A DNA stretch of 8,850 nt from Betaproteobacteria bacterium HGW-Betaproteobacteria-2. Lineage in GTDB: Bacteria; Pseudomonadota; Gammaproteobacteria; Burkholderiales; Methylophilaceae. A model generated the notes under the pieces. That model made no database searches, was not told the DNA's origin, and saw nothing but the letters and a program-made list of their open reading frames with translations. The stretch is taken from NCBI GenBank assembly GCA_002842255.1, contig PHCM01000047.1, positions 1 through 8,850 of the forward strand, in the 5' to 3' direction. Shown here piece by piece: positions 1 to 7,731 of this stretch (position 1 is the first letter of the stretch; each line of letters starts with the position of its first letter). Both the position numbers and the translations under genes were made by a program.

Positions 1-734
1 CGGATATCAGGGCAAATCTCGATTTGGCTGTTCAGTTCGGCTTTAGCCTCTTCCAGGCTCAGGCCGTTGCGATACAAGGTTTTGTAAGCACGCTTGATCT
101 GCGCGATGGTCTCCGGGGAGAAGCCACGCCTCTTCAGGCCTTCGCTATTGATACCGTGCGGTTTGGCATCATAGCCAGCCGCAGTGACATAAGGCGGGAT
201 ATCCTTGAATACGACAGAGCCGACAGCGGTAATCACATGCGCCCCGATCTTGCAGAACTGGTGGATCAGGGTGAAGCCGCCAAGTATGGCGTAGTCGTGC
301 ATGTCCACATGGCCGGCCAGCGATGAGTTGTTGGCCAGTATCGTATGATTGCCGACATCACAATCGTGAGCGATATGTACGTAGGCCATGATCCAGTTGT
401 CATTACCGATACGGGTGACGCCCTTGTCCTGCGCTGTACCGCGGTTGAAGGTACAGAACTCACGGATGGTATTACCGTCACCGATCTCCAGCATGGTCGG
501 TTCGCCTGCGTATTTCTTGTCCTGCGGCGCTTCGCCCAATGAGGAAAAATGGAAGATACGATTGTTGCGACCGATTGTGGTCGGACCGTTGATCACCACA
601 TGGTTACCGACCGTCGTGCCGGCGCCAATGCGTACATTGGGGCCTATGGTGGTGTAGGGGCCGACCTCGACACTGCTATCGAGCTCGGCTTTGGGGTCAA
701 TAATGGCGGTAGGATGAATACGTGGTTGCGACAT
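1..734 (-). CDS. lpxA: Acyl-[ACP]--UDP-N-acetylglucosamine O-acyltransferase (3' end beyond window)
   Basis: Catalyses the first step of lipid A synthesis in the cytoplasm, transfer of a 3-hydroxyacyl chain from ACP to the 3-OH of UDP-GlcNAc. The visible 244 codons translate to a left-handed beta-helix protein with many hexapeptide repeats of the [LIV]-G-x-x type. The segment [10 protein letters not shown] carries the catalytic His (His123, matching E. coli His125) and His120. Also present are [10 protein letters not shown], the LAGHV and IHQFC blocks, and EGLKRRGF of the C-terminal helical domain. The start is ATG at 734, 35 nt after the fabZ stop, preceded by only a weak Shine-Dalgarno (AGAAG). 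The end of the C-terminal domain (about 15 residues by comparison with the roughly 260-residue family) lies outside the window. Odd point: the acyl-chain ruler position (E. coli Gly173) is Val171. It is the last visible gene of the operon; lpxB would be expected next, but this cannot be seen. Confidence 0.97.
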   Translation of the reverse strand, partial: MSQPRIHPTAIIDPKAELDSSVEVGPYTTIGPNVRIGAGTTVGNHVVINGPTTIGRNNRIFHFSSLGEAPQDKKYAGEPTMLEIGDGNTIREFCTFNRGTAQDKGVTRIGNDNWIMAYVHIAHDCDVGNHTILANNSSLAGHVDMHDYAILGGFTLIHQFCKIGAHVITAVGSVVFKDIPPYVTAAGYDAKPHGINSEGLKRRGFSPETIAQIKRAYKTLYRNGLSLEEAKAELNSQIEICPDI

Positions 735-769
735 ACAGGCTTCTAAATGAGGGAATCAGGTGCGGAGGC

Positions 770-1231
770 TTATTCGATCGCTTTCAATATGCACATGAAC
801 TCGGCTTCGGCGACCACGGCACCATCGACAGATGCGGTACCGGAATACTTCCAGATGCCACGCAGAATGCGATCGATTTTTACGTTGAGTACCAGCTGAT
901 CTCCAGGAGATACCGGTTTTTTAAAGCGTGCCTTGTCGATACCGGCAAAGTAATAGACCGAGTCATCACTCGGTTTGCTATCCATGGTCTTGAACGAAAC
1001 AATGGCTGCTGCCTGTGCCATCGCTTCGATAATCAATACGCCCGGCATCACGGGATGGTATGGAAAATGACCGGGAAAGAACGGCTCATTGATTGTGACA
1101 TTCTTGATGGCCGTGATTTCCTTGCCAACTTCATATGAAATCACGCGATCCACCAGGACAAACGGATATCGATGAGGAAGGTGATTTAGTATTTCATGGA
1201 TATCCATGCTGGTATCTGCTGATTCTGCCAT
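770..1231 (-). CDS. fabZ: 3-hydroxyacyl-[acyl-carrier-protein] dehydratase FabZ
   Basis: Dehydrates (3R)-3-hydroxyacyl-ACP to trans-2-enoyl-ACP in type II fatty acid elongation. It competes with LpxA and LpxD for the same 3-hydroxyacyl-ACP pool, which explains its position between them. At 153 residues it is of normal family length and has the single hot-dog fold. The signature [13 protein letters not shown] (18-30) is followed by [12 protein letters not shown] and IIEAMAQ, which hold the catalytic pair His55 and Glu69. The ATG at 1231 is favoured over the internal Met9 because a good GAGGAA Shine-Dalgarno (1237-1242 on the complement) lies 5 nt upstream. The gene starts 16 nt after the lpxD stop and ends with TAA. 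No anomaly is seen. The related FabA is excluded by the length, the FabZ-type motif and the lpx context. Confidence 0.98.
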   Translation of the reverse strand: MAESADTSMDIHEILNHLPHRYPFVLVDRVISYEVGKEITAIKNVTINEPFFPGHFPYHPVMPGVLIIEAMAQAAAIVSFKTMDSKPSDDSVYYFAGIDKARFKKPVSPGDQLVLNVKIDRILRGIWKYSGTASVDGAVVAEAEFMCILKAIE

Positions 1232-1247
1232 GTTAATTCCTCAATTC

Positions 1248-2297
1248 TTACTTTTCTTTTTTTGTTGCATCAAATAGCGCGATTACTTGTTCCAACTGCT
1301 TTACTCTTTCTGACAACTCTCCCAGACGCCGTATGTTAGCCGCCGTTCTCAACCACTGCTCATGCGCCTGAAATGGCATCAGTGCCGTGTAGGTGTCAGG
1401 CTTGGTGAGTGAACGAGTAATCATGCTTCCGGGTGAGATCGTCACTCCGTCCGCGATATCCAGATGGCCCAGTATCATTGCTGCGCCGCCAATTTTACAG
1501 TGTTTACCTATACGGGCGCTGCCTGCAATGCCAGTGCATCCGGCAATCACGGTATGTGCACCTATCCTGCAGTTATGGCCAATCTGGATCAGGTTGTCGA
1601 GTTTGACCCCCTGCTCTATGATCGTGTCATCCAGTGCACCTCGATCTATCGTTGTATTGGCGCCAATCTCTACATCATCCTCGATGATGACCAAGCCGAC
1701 CTGCGGGATCTTGACCCAGCGTCCATTCTCTTCGGCGTAACCAAATCCGTCCGCACCAATCACCGTCCCTGACGCTATGACACAATTCTTGCCGATCACA
1801 CAGTCATGATAGATGACGACATTGGCGGCAATACGGCTATTGACCTCAATACTGACCCCGGATTCAATCACCGTACCTGCCCCGACCACCACATTATCCG
1901 CCAGTTTGACATTTTTGCCGATAACAACATTGGCCCCAATCGTGCAACTGGCAGCAATGCTGGCGGTTTTGTCTACGACGGCGCTTAAGGCTATGCCAGG
2001 CTCATAACGCAGTTCTGGGTTCATCAAGCTGGAAAGCCGGGCAAAATAGGCGTAGGGATTATCGGTGACAATCCTCGGCAGCATTGTAGCTTCACGGCTG
2101 GCAGGATCGACGATGATCGCGCTGGCTCTGGTAGTGCTCAGTAAGGATAGATACTTGGAATTACTGACAAAACTGATTTGCCCGGCCTGCGCATGTGCAA
2201 GTGAGGCCAGTCGGTACACCCGAATATCGGCATCACCGACCAGCTCGCCACCCAACTCGGAAACGATGTCGCCGAGTGAAAATCCATTGCTATCCAC
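1248..2297 (-). CDS. lpxD: UDP-3-O-(3-hydroxyacyl)glucosamine N-acyltransferase
   Basis: Carries out the third step of lipid A synthesis, N-acylation of UDP-3-O-acyl-glucosamine using 3-hydroxyacyl-ACP, in the cytoplasm. The 349 residues have the family layout: an N-terminal uridine-binding domain (about 1-100), a long hexapeptide-repeat beta-helix (about 105-300) and a C-terminal helix with a coiled-coil look ([15 protein letters not shown]). The block [13 protein letters not shown] contains the catalytic His241 (E. coli His239). GADGFGYA near 181-188 and ILGH near 275-278 are conserved. With the same two-residue offset, Met292 aligns with the acyl-pocket Met290 of E. coli. The start codon is GTG. 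The frame upstream has TGA five codons before it and the ompH TAA two codons beyond that, so no earlier start is possible. The Shine-Dalgarno is poor (GCGAG). A perfect 8-bp tandem repeat sits at the start. Confidence 0.97.
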   Translation of the reverse strand: MDSNGFSLGDIVSELGGELVGDADIRVYRLASLAHAQAGQISFVSNSKYLSLLSTTRASAIIVDPASREATMLPRIVTDNPYAYFARLSSLMNPELRYEPGIALSAVVDKTASIAASCTIGANVVIGKNVKLADNVVVGAGTVIESGVSIEVNSRIAANVVIYHDCVIGKNCVIASGTVIGADGFGYAEENGRWVKIPQVGLVIIEDDVEIGANTTIDRGALDDTIIEQGVKLDNLIQIGHNCRIGAHTVIAGCTGIAGSARIGKHCKIGGAAMILGHLDIADGVTISPGSMITRSLTKPDTYTALMPFQAHEQWLRTAANIRRLGELSERVKQLEQVIALFDATKKEK

Positions 2298-2312
2298 AGA
2301 CTCGCAGACTCG
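2297..2312. repeat. Perfect tandem 8-bp repeat at the lpxD start codon
   Basis: The plus-strand unit CAGACTCG occurs twice back to back (2297-2304 and 2305-2312). Read in the gene direction this is CGAGTCTG twice, and the last G of the second copy is the first base of the lpxD GTG start. It lies in the 21-nt ompH-lpxD spacer. It looks like a small replication-slippage duplication that sets the distance between ompH and lpxD and supplies two GAG-like weak ribosome-binding cores. The repeat is seen directly; any effect on translation is inferred. Confidence 0.85.
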
Positions 2313-2318
2313 TCAGCC

Positions 2319-2822
2319 TTATTTCTTGCCCAGTGCCTTCAGCACCTTGTCAGTGATATCGATTTTTTTGCTGGCAAATGCAACTCCGCCATAGACAATC
2401 AGATCATAGCCTTCAGTTTCAGCTACGGTGGTCACAGCCTTGTTGATGCGGTCCTGTAAGGTACCCAGCTCTTCATTCTTGCGCAGATTGATGTCCTCAC
2501 GCAGTTCGCGCTGCTTACGCTGAAAATCGATCTTCAGATTGGAAACATCGCGCTCCTTGTTTTTGCGCTCGGTTTCGGAGATGGTCAGGCTATCCTTGTC
2601 CAGTTGCGACTCAATGTCGCGAATCTGCTTCTGCAAGCGCTCCAGCTCGGCCGTACGTGGGCTAAACTCCCGTTCCAGTTTTTTGCCGGTCTCGGCTGTC
2701 TGCGGAGCTTCCTGCAGAATCTTGTCGACCTGCACATAACCGATCTTCAGTTCTGCCGCATGGGCTTGCGTACCGTAAACAAACAAACCGGCTACCAGCA
2801 TTGATTTTAAAAACTTGTTCAA
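2319..2822 (-). CDS. ompH: Periplasmic outer-membrane-protein chaperone OmpH/Skp (TTG start)
   Basis: Skp-family holdase that keeps unfolded outer-membrane proteins soluble in the periplasm on the way to BamA, its immediate upstream neighbour. I place the start at the TTG at 2820-2822. A strong Shine-Dalgarno AGGAG (2830-2834 on the complement) lies 7 nt before it, and the product then opens with an ideal signal peptide, MNKFLKSMLVAGLFVYG to a cleavage site after AHA (about residue 22). An in-frame GTG at 2844-2846 would add eight residues (VIYIRRYQ) but has no Shine-Dalgarno. The mature protein starts AELKIGYVQVDKIL, typical of OmpH. A long charged coiled-coil region follows (about 45-130) with heptad-like Glu/Lys/Arg/Leu content, the expected Skp tentacles. 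The C-terminal block GYDLIVYGGVAFAS is the family's strand region. Length is 167 residues, close to E. coli Skp (161). Confidence 0.93.
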   Translation of the reverse strand: MNKFLKSMLVAGLFVYGTQAHAAELKIGYVQVDKILQEAPQTAETGKKLEREFSPRTAELERLQKQIRDIESQLDKDSLTISETERKNKERDVSNLKIDFQRKQRELREDINLRKNEELGTLQDRINKAVTTVAETEGYDLIVYGGVAFASKKIDITDKVLKALGKK

Positions 2823-2829
2823 TTGATAT

Positions 2830-2834
2830 CTCCT
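2830..2834 (-). promoter_or_regulatory. Strong ribosome binding site deciding the ompH TTG start
   Basis: AGGAG in the gene direction, with a 7-nt spacer (2823-2829) to TTG at 2822. It lies inside the reading frame of the longer GTG-initiated version, which is the main reason for preferring the shorter product. No purine-rich element precedes the GTG. Confidence 0.75.
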
Positions 2835-2859
2835 GATGTAAATCACATAATCTGATGTA
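2832..2859. repeat. Short direct repeat and CRP/FNR-like dyad in the bamA-ompH spacer
   Basis: The 48-nt gap between bamA and ompH holds two copies of CTGATGTA (2833-2840 and 2852-2859 on the plus strand). In the gene direction, 2847-2832 reads TGTGA, six bases, then TCAGG, which resembles the CRP-type TGTGA-N6-TCACA at 8 of 10 positions. It contains the perfect small dyad TGAT-N4-ATCA. It overlaps the ompH ribosome binding site. The repeats are visible; a regulatory role is only a guess, and chance is a serious alternative in so short a gap. Confidence 0.3.
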
Positions 2860-2870
2860 TTAAGTGGTTC

Positions 2871-5183
2871 CTAGAATTGCGATCCAAGCTGGAACTGCAA
2901 TGTCTGTGTCTTGTCGCCATCCTTGTCATTTAGCGCTTTGGCAAATACCAGCTTGATCGGGCCAAAAGGCGAATACCAGCTGATGCCAAGACCGGTCGAG
3001 TAGCGCATCTCATCCATGGTGATGGATTGCTCATCCGCATAAACAGAGCCAGCATCCAGGAATGTGCTGAGGCGCAACTGCTTGTTGTCTTTCATGCCCG
3101 GTATGGGGAAATACAGCTCTGCACTACCCAACAGACGTTTTGTACCGCCGACAGCAAAGTCTTCGCCAGTCACTGGATCAATCTCGCGTGGACCGATGGA
3201 ACTGGTTTCAAAGCCACGTACCGAGTTCACGCCGCCGACATAAAAATTCTTGAAGAATGGAAAATCCCGATCCCCATAACTATCAGCATACCCCATTTCA
3301 CCGTTCAGCATCAAAGTGACGTTATTGCTGACCGGCCAATACCAGGAATGCTTGTATTCCAGCTTGTAATACTCCAGATCCAGCCCGGGCAAACCGATTT
3401 CTGATGAGATGCGCTGAAACACACCACTATTCGGGAATAACACATTGTCCCGCGTATCATGTGCCCAGCCCAGATTCAACATCAGACTGTTATTGCTACA
3501 GCCATTGTCGTTGACATTACCGCAATACAGCGCAAAGCGGCGTGGGCTTCTGCTATTCAACTCAACTTCAGTATTGTCGAATGTCAGACCGGCACTGACT
3601 GAGTCGCGTTCATTCAATGGCATGCCAAAACGGACGCCAACACCATAAGACGAACTCTTGTAACTGGAAATGTCCAGATCCGTTGTATCCACATCACGTC
3701 TGTAGACATCAAAGCCCCGGCTGATGCCGTCCGGCGTAAAGTAAGGATCGGTGTAGGACAGGGAATAGGTTGTATTGATATCGCCGGTATTGACCTGTGC
3801 GCTAACACGGTTACCGGTACCAAGGAAGTTGTTCTGGTTGACGGTTACACCGAATATCACGCCCTCGGAACTTGATAAACCAGCGCCGAACTGTACGCTA
3901 CCTGTCGATTTCTCCGTGACATTGACATTGATATCAACCTGATCCGTCGTGCCAGGTACTGCCGGCGTTTCGACGTTCACATCCTCAAAGAACTGCAGGC
4001 GATCCAGCCGCTGTTTCGAGCGGTTGATCTTGTCGGCACCATACCAGGCAGACTCAAGCTGACGCATCTCGCGCCGTAGCACTTCATCACGGGTACGTGT
4101 ATTACCTGTCAAATTGATGCGTCTGACATAAACGCGACGACCCGGATCAACAAAGAAGGTGAAGCCTACGGTGTAATTCTCCTTATCCACATTAGGCACG
4201 GCATTGACGTTGGCAAAGGCGTAACCGTCATTACCGAGGCGGTCGCTGATGGCCTTGCTGGATTCCGTCACTTTCTGGCGGTTGAAGAACTCGCCCTGTT
4301 CCAGCGAGATGAGTGCAAGCGCTTCTTCCTCGGGCAACAGGATTTCTCCGGCCATCTTGATTTCGCTCACCGTATATTTCTCACCTTCGGTGATATTGAC
4401 GGTGATATAGATATCGCGCTTGTCCGGCGTGATCGAAACCTGGGTGGAATCGACATTGAATTCCAGGTAGCCCTGGTTCATGTAGAACGAGCGCAAGGCC
4501 TCGAGGTCAGCCGTAAGTTTCTGTTTGGAATACTGATCGTCCTTGCTCCACCAACTGAGCCAATTCGGCGTCGTCAACTTGAACTGTTCGAGCAGGACTT
4601 TATCTTCGAAATCACGATTGCCGACGATATTGATGTTGCGTATCCTGGAGACCGCGCCTTCCTCGATATCGAAGCGTATCGCTACGCGATTGCGCTCGAG
4701 CGGGCTGATGATGGTCTTGACCGTGGCGGCATACTTGCCCTGAGCCAGATACTGGCGCTTGATTTCCTGCTCGGCACGATCCAGCATGGCCCGGTCGAAA
4801 ATCAGGCCTTCCGACAGGCCGATCTGTTTGAGGCCTTCCAGCATCTTGTCACTTGGGAAGGACTTGTTACCGTTAAAACCGATTGAAGCAATTGCCGCAC
4901 GTTCCTGCACAACAACGACAAGCACATTGTTGTCTGCTTCGATGCGCACATCCTTGAAAAAGCCGGTGCCATAGAGTGCCTTGATTGCCTGGGTGGCCTT
5001 GTCATCGTCCATGGTCTCACCGACCCGGACCGGCAGATAATTGAAGATGGTACCCGGTTCGGTACGCTGAATGCCCTCGACTCGTATATCCTGCACAACG
5101 AACGGTTCGATCGCCCACGCGCTACTGACGTAGGCACTAGCAAGCAAAGGCAAGATACGGTTGAGCTTGATCCTAAATCCCAT
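2871..5183 (-). CDS. bamA: Outer membrane protein assembly factor BamA
   Basis: Central subunit of the BAM complex, which folds and inserts beta-barrel proteins into the outer membrane. The 770-residue product has a signal peptide (residues 1-24, cleavage after SAWA) and five POTRA domains (roughly 25-95, 96-176, 177-267, 268-347 and 348-424), each with the GNxxF/GYxxA-like pattern. A 16-strand barrel follows. The loop-6 lock motif VRGF is at 655-658 (Arg656), after FYVGGVNS. The barrel ends with the beta-signal FQLGSQF and a C-terminal Phe. The ATG start is 5 nt after the rseP TGA, with AGG 9 nt upstream. Only two cysteines exist (Cys554 and Cys562), in a different extracellular loop from the E. 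coli loop-6 pair. Its chaperone gene ompH follows directly. Family length and motifs are complete; TamA is excluded by the five POTRA domains and the context. Confidence 0.98.
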   Translation of the reverse strand: MGFRIKLNRILPLLASAYVSSAWAIEPFVVQDIRVEGIQRTEPGTIFNYLPVRVGETMDDDKATQAIKALYGTGFFKDVRIEADNNVLVVVVQERAAIASIGFNGNKSFPSDKMLEGLKQIGLSEGLIFDRAMLDRAEQEIKRQYLAQGKYAATVKTIISPLERNRVAIRFDIEEGAVSRIRNINIVGNRDFEDKVLLEQFKLTTPNWLSWWSKDDQYSKQKLTADLEALRSFYMNQGYLEFNVDSTQVSITPDKRDIYITVNITEGEKYTVSEIKMAGEILLPEEEALALISLEQGEFFNRQKVTESSKAISDRLGNDGYAFANVNAVPNVDKENYTVGFTFFVDPGRRVYVRRINLTGNTRTRDEVLRREMRQLESAWYGADKINRSKQRLDRLQFFEDVNVETPAVPGTTDQVDINVNVTEKSTGSVQFGAGLSSSEGVIFGVTVNQNNFLGTGNRVSAQVNTGDINTTYSLSYTDPYFTPDGISRGFDVYRRDVDTTDLDISSYKSSSYGVGVRFGMPLNERDSVSAGLTFDNTEVELNSRSPRRFALYCGNVNDNGCSNNSLMLNLGWAHDTRDNVLFPNSGVFQRISSEIGLPGLDLEYYKLEYKHSWYWPVSNNVTLMLNGEMGYADSYGDRDFPFFKNFYVGGVNSVRGFETSSIGPREIDPVTGEDFAVGGTKRLLGSAELYFPIPGMKDNKQLRLSTFLDAGSVYADEQSITMDEMRYSTGLGISWYSPFGPIKLVFAKALNDKDGDKTQTLQFQLGSQF

Positions 5184-5188
5184 TAAGT

Positions 5189-6547
5189 TCAGCCTGTGAA
5201 AAATCTATTAATATCATTATAAAAAGCCAGAACCATCAACAGCCCCAGCAAGAACAACCCAACACGTTGTCCCGCTTCCATCACCGCTTCTGAAACGGGA
5301 CTGCCCTTGAAAATTTCCACCATATAATACATCAAATGCCCGCCATCCAACACAGGCACGGGCAGCAGATTGAGCACACCGAGACTGATGCTGATCAACG
5401 CCAGGAATCCGATAAATGCCTTCCAGCCGATATGTGCACTTTGTCCAGCATAACTGGCGATGGTCACAGGTCCGCTGACACCCTTCCATGAAACATCGCC
5501 GGTAATCATGCTGGCCAGCATCTTCAAGCTAAAAATGGATGTGTCCCAGGTTTTGACACTGGCTTTGGCAAACGACTCCAGAGGGCCATAGCGAACATTA
5601 ACCAGCCCCTCGTCCAGCAAGGCATCATCCATGCGGTTCATGGCACCGATACGACCGATCCTGACCCCCTCCTCCTGCGCACTGTCCGGTGTAATGAAGA
5701 GATCCACCATTCGACCTTCTCGCTGCAGCTTCAGTTGAAGCTCCTGTTGCGGGTGCTGTCGAACAATGGTGACAAAATGCTCCCAGTCCGTCACAGCCTC
5801 ACTATTGACAGCGATTATCTCATCGCCATTCTGTAGCCCCGAGCGTGCTGCTGCCCCACCCTTGACCATTTCGCCAATAATGGCTGGAACGACGGGTTGA
5901 TATGGTTTTAGTCCCAGTTTTTCGAGAAAATCAGTTTCATAATCATCACGCCCGATGCTACTCAAACTCAGCTGATGCAGTTGCGGAGTGTTGTACTGGC
6001 CCAGCGCTTCAATTTCTATAACTTCGGATTTAAGTGACTCCTGCAAAAGGACCCAGCGCACATCCTGCCAGGTGAAGGCAGTCTTGCCCGCGACCTTCTG
6101 TATGAGCTGACCCGATTCCATCCCGGCTTGCGCTGCCGGGCTGCCGGCCGGAACTTCGCCTAGTAGTGGCTTCATGCCCATGACGCCATGCATGAACAAC
6201 ACCCAGTAAAGAAAGACGGCGAGTAACAGATTGGCAGCCGGACCGGCTGAAACGATGGCAATGCGTTTCCACACTGATTGGCGGTTAAAAGCACGGGAAA
6301 GGTCTTCACCTGCCTCAACCGGCTCTTCACGCTCGTCCAGCATTTTGACGTAGCCGCCAAAAGGCAAGGCTGCCAGCACAAATTCAGTGCTGTCCTTGCC
6401 GAAAGTCTTTCTGATCAACGGCCGGCCAAACCCAATGGAAAAGCGCAGCACCTTGACGCCGCACCAGCGGGCCACCTGAAAATGGCCATATTCATGAATG
6501 GCAATCAACACGCTGAGCGTGAAAATAAACGCAGCGATGGTCAACAT
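5189..6547 (-). CDS. rseP: Site-2 intramembrane zinc metalloprotease RseP
   Basis: Inner-membrane protease of regulated intramembrane proteolysis. In E. coli it cuts the anti-sigma factor RseA after DegS and also clears signal peptides. The 452 residues (E. coli has 450) show TM1 with the zinc motif HEYGH (18-22), the GFGRPLIRK segment, and TM2 beginning AGPAANLLLA (101-110). Two periplasmic PDZ domains follow (about 126-197 and 221-288, with GSPAAQAG and GGAAARSGLQNGD). TM3 carries NLLPVPVLDGGH, whose Asp401 is the third zinc ligand, and TM4 is near 428-443. The ATG shares its A with the last base of the dxr stop (TAATG), so translation is probably coupled; no good Shine-Dalgarno is seen. 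Its position next to bamA and ompH fits an envelope-stress role. The substrate in this organism cannot be told from the window, as no rseA or rpoE is present. Confidence 0.97.
   Translation of the reverse strand: MLTIAAFIFTLSVLIAIHEYGHFQVARWCGVKVLRFSIGFGRPLIRKTFGKDSTEFVLAALPFGGYVKMLDEREEPVEAGEDLSRAFNRQSVWKRIAIVSAGPAANLLLAVFLYWVLFMHGVMGMKPLLGEVPAGSPAAQAGMESGQLIQKVAGKTAFTWQDVRWVLLQESLKSEVIEIEALGQYNTPQLHQLSLSSIGRDDYETDFLEKLGLKPYQPVVPAIIGEMVKGGAAARSGLQNGDEIIAVNSEAVTDWEHFVTIVRQHPQQELQLKLQREGRMVDLFITPDSAQEEGVRIGRIGAMNRMDDALLDEGLVNVRYGPLESFAKASVKTWDTSIFSLKMLASMITGDVSWKGVSGPVTIASYAGQSAHIGWKAFIGFLALISISLGVLNLLPVPVLDGGHLMYYMVEIFKGSPVSEAVMEAGQRVGLFLLGLLMVLAFYNDINRFFTG
5216..5221 (-). promoter_or_regulatory. 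Possible internal -10 element upstream of bamA
   Basis: Reading toward bamA there is a perfect TATAAT in an AT-rich stretch at the 3' end of rseP, about 33 nt before the bamA ATG. No good -35 lies 16-18 nt upstream; TTGATG is present but only about 12 nt away, too close. The codons also encode the conserved-looking RseP tail, so the match may be chance. E. coli bamA is known to have internal promoters in this area, which makes the position sensible. Confidence 0.2.
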
Positions 6548-7731
6548 TAGCGTTCGAGCATCCAGTTTTTGGCCAGCTGACGCGCCTGCTGGTCTGCTTC
6601 AATCACAATTTCCAGAGTTTCTGCAGCTTTTGATTTCATCCGGCTCAAGACTGATTCAATCAAGACAGGAATATCGACAAAACCGATTTTCCGGTTCAAA
6701 AACGCATCGACAGCGATTTCATTGGCAGCGTTCAAAATCGTCGGCGCCGTTCCACCCATGCGAAGCGAATCAAAAGCCAAACGCAAGCACGGGAATTTGA
6801 CTGTATCCGGCGCTTCGAAATCGAACCTGCCGATTTTGAATAAATCCAGACTGGACACGCCGCTCTCCAGTCTTTCCGGGAACCCAAGTGCATAAGCGAT
6901 CGGAGTCCGCATGTCCGGATTGCCGAGCTGTGCCAGCACCGAACCGTCGATATATTCGACCATGGAATGAATCACGCTTTGCGGATGCACGACGACTTCG
7001 ATTTGCTCGGGGCTAGCATTGAACAGCCAGTGTGCCTCGATGACCTCCAGTCCCTTGTTCATTAAAGTGGCGGAATCTATGGTGATCTTCGGCCCCATGA
7101 CCCAGTTGGGATGGTTCAGCGCCTGTTCCGGTGTGACATTGTCCAAATCCGATAATGCAGCATTGCGGAACGGCCCGCCGGATGCCGTGAGCAGAATTCT
7201 GCGTATGCCCGATGTGCTCAGATCCTTGCTGCGCTTTTCCGGCATCACCTGAAATATCGCGTTATGTTCACTATCAATAGGTAGCAGGGTGGCGCCTCCC
7301 TGTTCGACCGCCTGCATGAACAAGCTGCCGGACATGACCAGGGTTTCCTTGTTCGCCAGCAGAATGCGCTTGCCGGCCTTTGCCGCGGCAATAGAGGGTT
7401 TGAGGCCGGCAGCACCGACTATCGCTGCCATGACGACGTCAACATCCGCATGAGCGCTGACGAATTCCAGCGCAGACAGGCCGCAAAGCACTTCAGTATC
7501 GCTGCCGGCTTTTTGCAGACTGGTTTTCAGGCGTTCTGCAGCAGATTCATCAAGCACGACGGCATAGCGCGGACTGTGTTCCAGACATTGTGTGTGCAGT
7601 TCCTCTGCCCTACTGTTGGCAGTCAAGGCAAAGATATTGAAGCGCTCGGGGTGACGCGCAATGACGTCCAGCGTCTGCTTGCCTATGGTGCCGGTAGCGC
7701 CGAGGATGGTGACTGAACTACGCCTAGGCAT
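6547..7731 (-). CDS. dxr: 1-deoxy-D-xylulose 5-phosphate reductoisomerase
   Basis: Also called ispC. Converts DXP to 2-C-methyl-D-erythritol 4-phosphate with NADPH and a divalent metal, the committed step of the MEP isoprenoid pathway in the cytoplasm. The 394 residues begin with the Rossmann motif GATGTIG (11-17). [10 protein letters not shown] (126-135) leads to PIDSEHNA with metal ligands Asp153 and Glu155. TASGGPF (182-188) binds the substrate phosphate region, HPNWVMG (207-213) is the active-site flap with Trp210, and LMNKGLE supplies Asn225, Lys226 and the third metal ligand Glu229. The C-terminal helical domain follows. The ATG has a GGAG Shine-Dalgarno 7 nt upstream (7739-7742 on the complement) and lies 8 nt inside the end of cdsA. 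Its product ultimately feeds UppS, encoded two genes upstream. No missing residues are seen. Confidence 0.98.
   Translation of the reverse strand: MPRRSSVTILGATGTIGKQTLDVIARHPERFNIFALTANSRAEELHTQCLEHSPRYAVVLDESAAERLKTSLQKAGSDTEVLCGLSALEFVSAHADVDVVMAAIVGAAGLKPSIAAAKAGKRILLANKETLVMSGSLFMQAVEQGGATLLPIDSEHNAIFQVMPEKRSKDLSTSGIRRILLTASGGPFRNAALSDLDNVTPEQALNHPNWVMGPKITIDSATLMNKGLEVIEAHWLFNASPEQIEVVVHPQSVIHSMVEYIDGSVLAQLGNPDMRTPIAYALGFPERLESGVSSLDLFKIGRFDFEAPDTVKFPCLRLAFDSLRMGGTAPTILNAANEIAVDAFLNRKIGFVDIPVLIESVLSRMKSKAAETLEIVIEADQQARQLAKNWMLER

Noticed and set aside
722..1138. A 138-codon plus-strand open frame opposite fabZ
   Set aside because: It lies antisense to a complete FabZ with intact catalytic residues, has no recognisable domain and is best explained as a codon-bias shadow. 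The same applies to the plus-strand frames at 24-326, 1393-1740, 3027-3404 and 6278-6550.
2823..2872. GGAAC right after the bamA stop as a sigma-E promoter for ompH
   Set aside because: No TCNAA-like -10 lies at the 15-17 nt spacing; the nearest TCAGA is only about 11 nt away.
4802..5143. A 113-codon minus-strand frame inside bamA and similar frames inside rseP
   Set aside because: They are out of frame with full-length, motif-complete genes on the same strand, are rich in Arg/Ser/Cys as typical shadow translations, and show no ribosome binding site or family resemblance.
5165..5190. TGAACTT just before the bamA ATG as a sigma-E -35 element
   Set aside because: A matching -10 would fall inside the bamA coding start and the spacing to TCAAG is too short, so the transcript would lack the bamA start region. 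Treated as chance.
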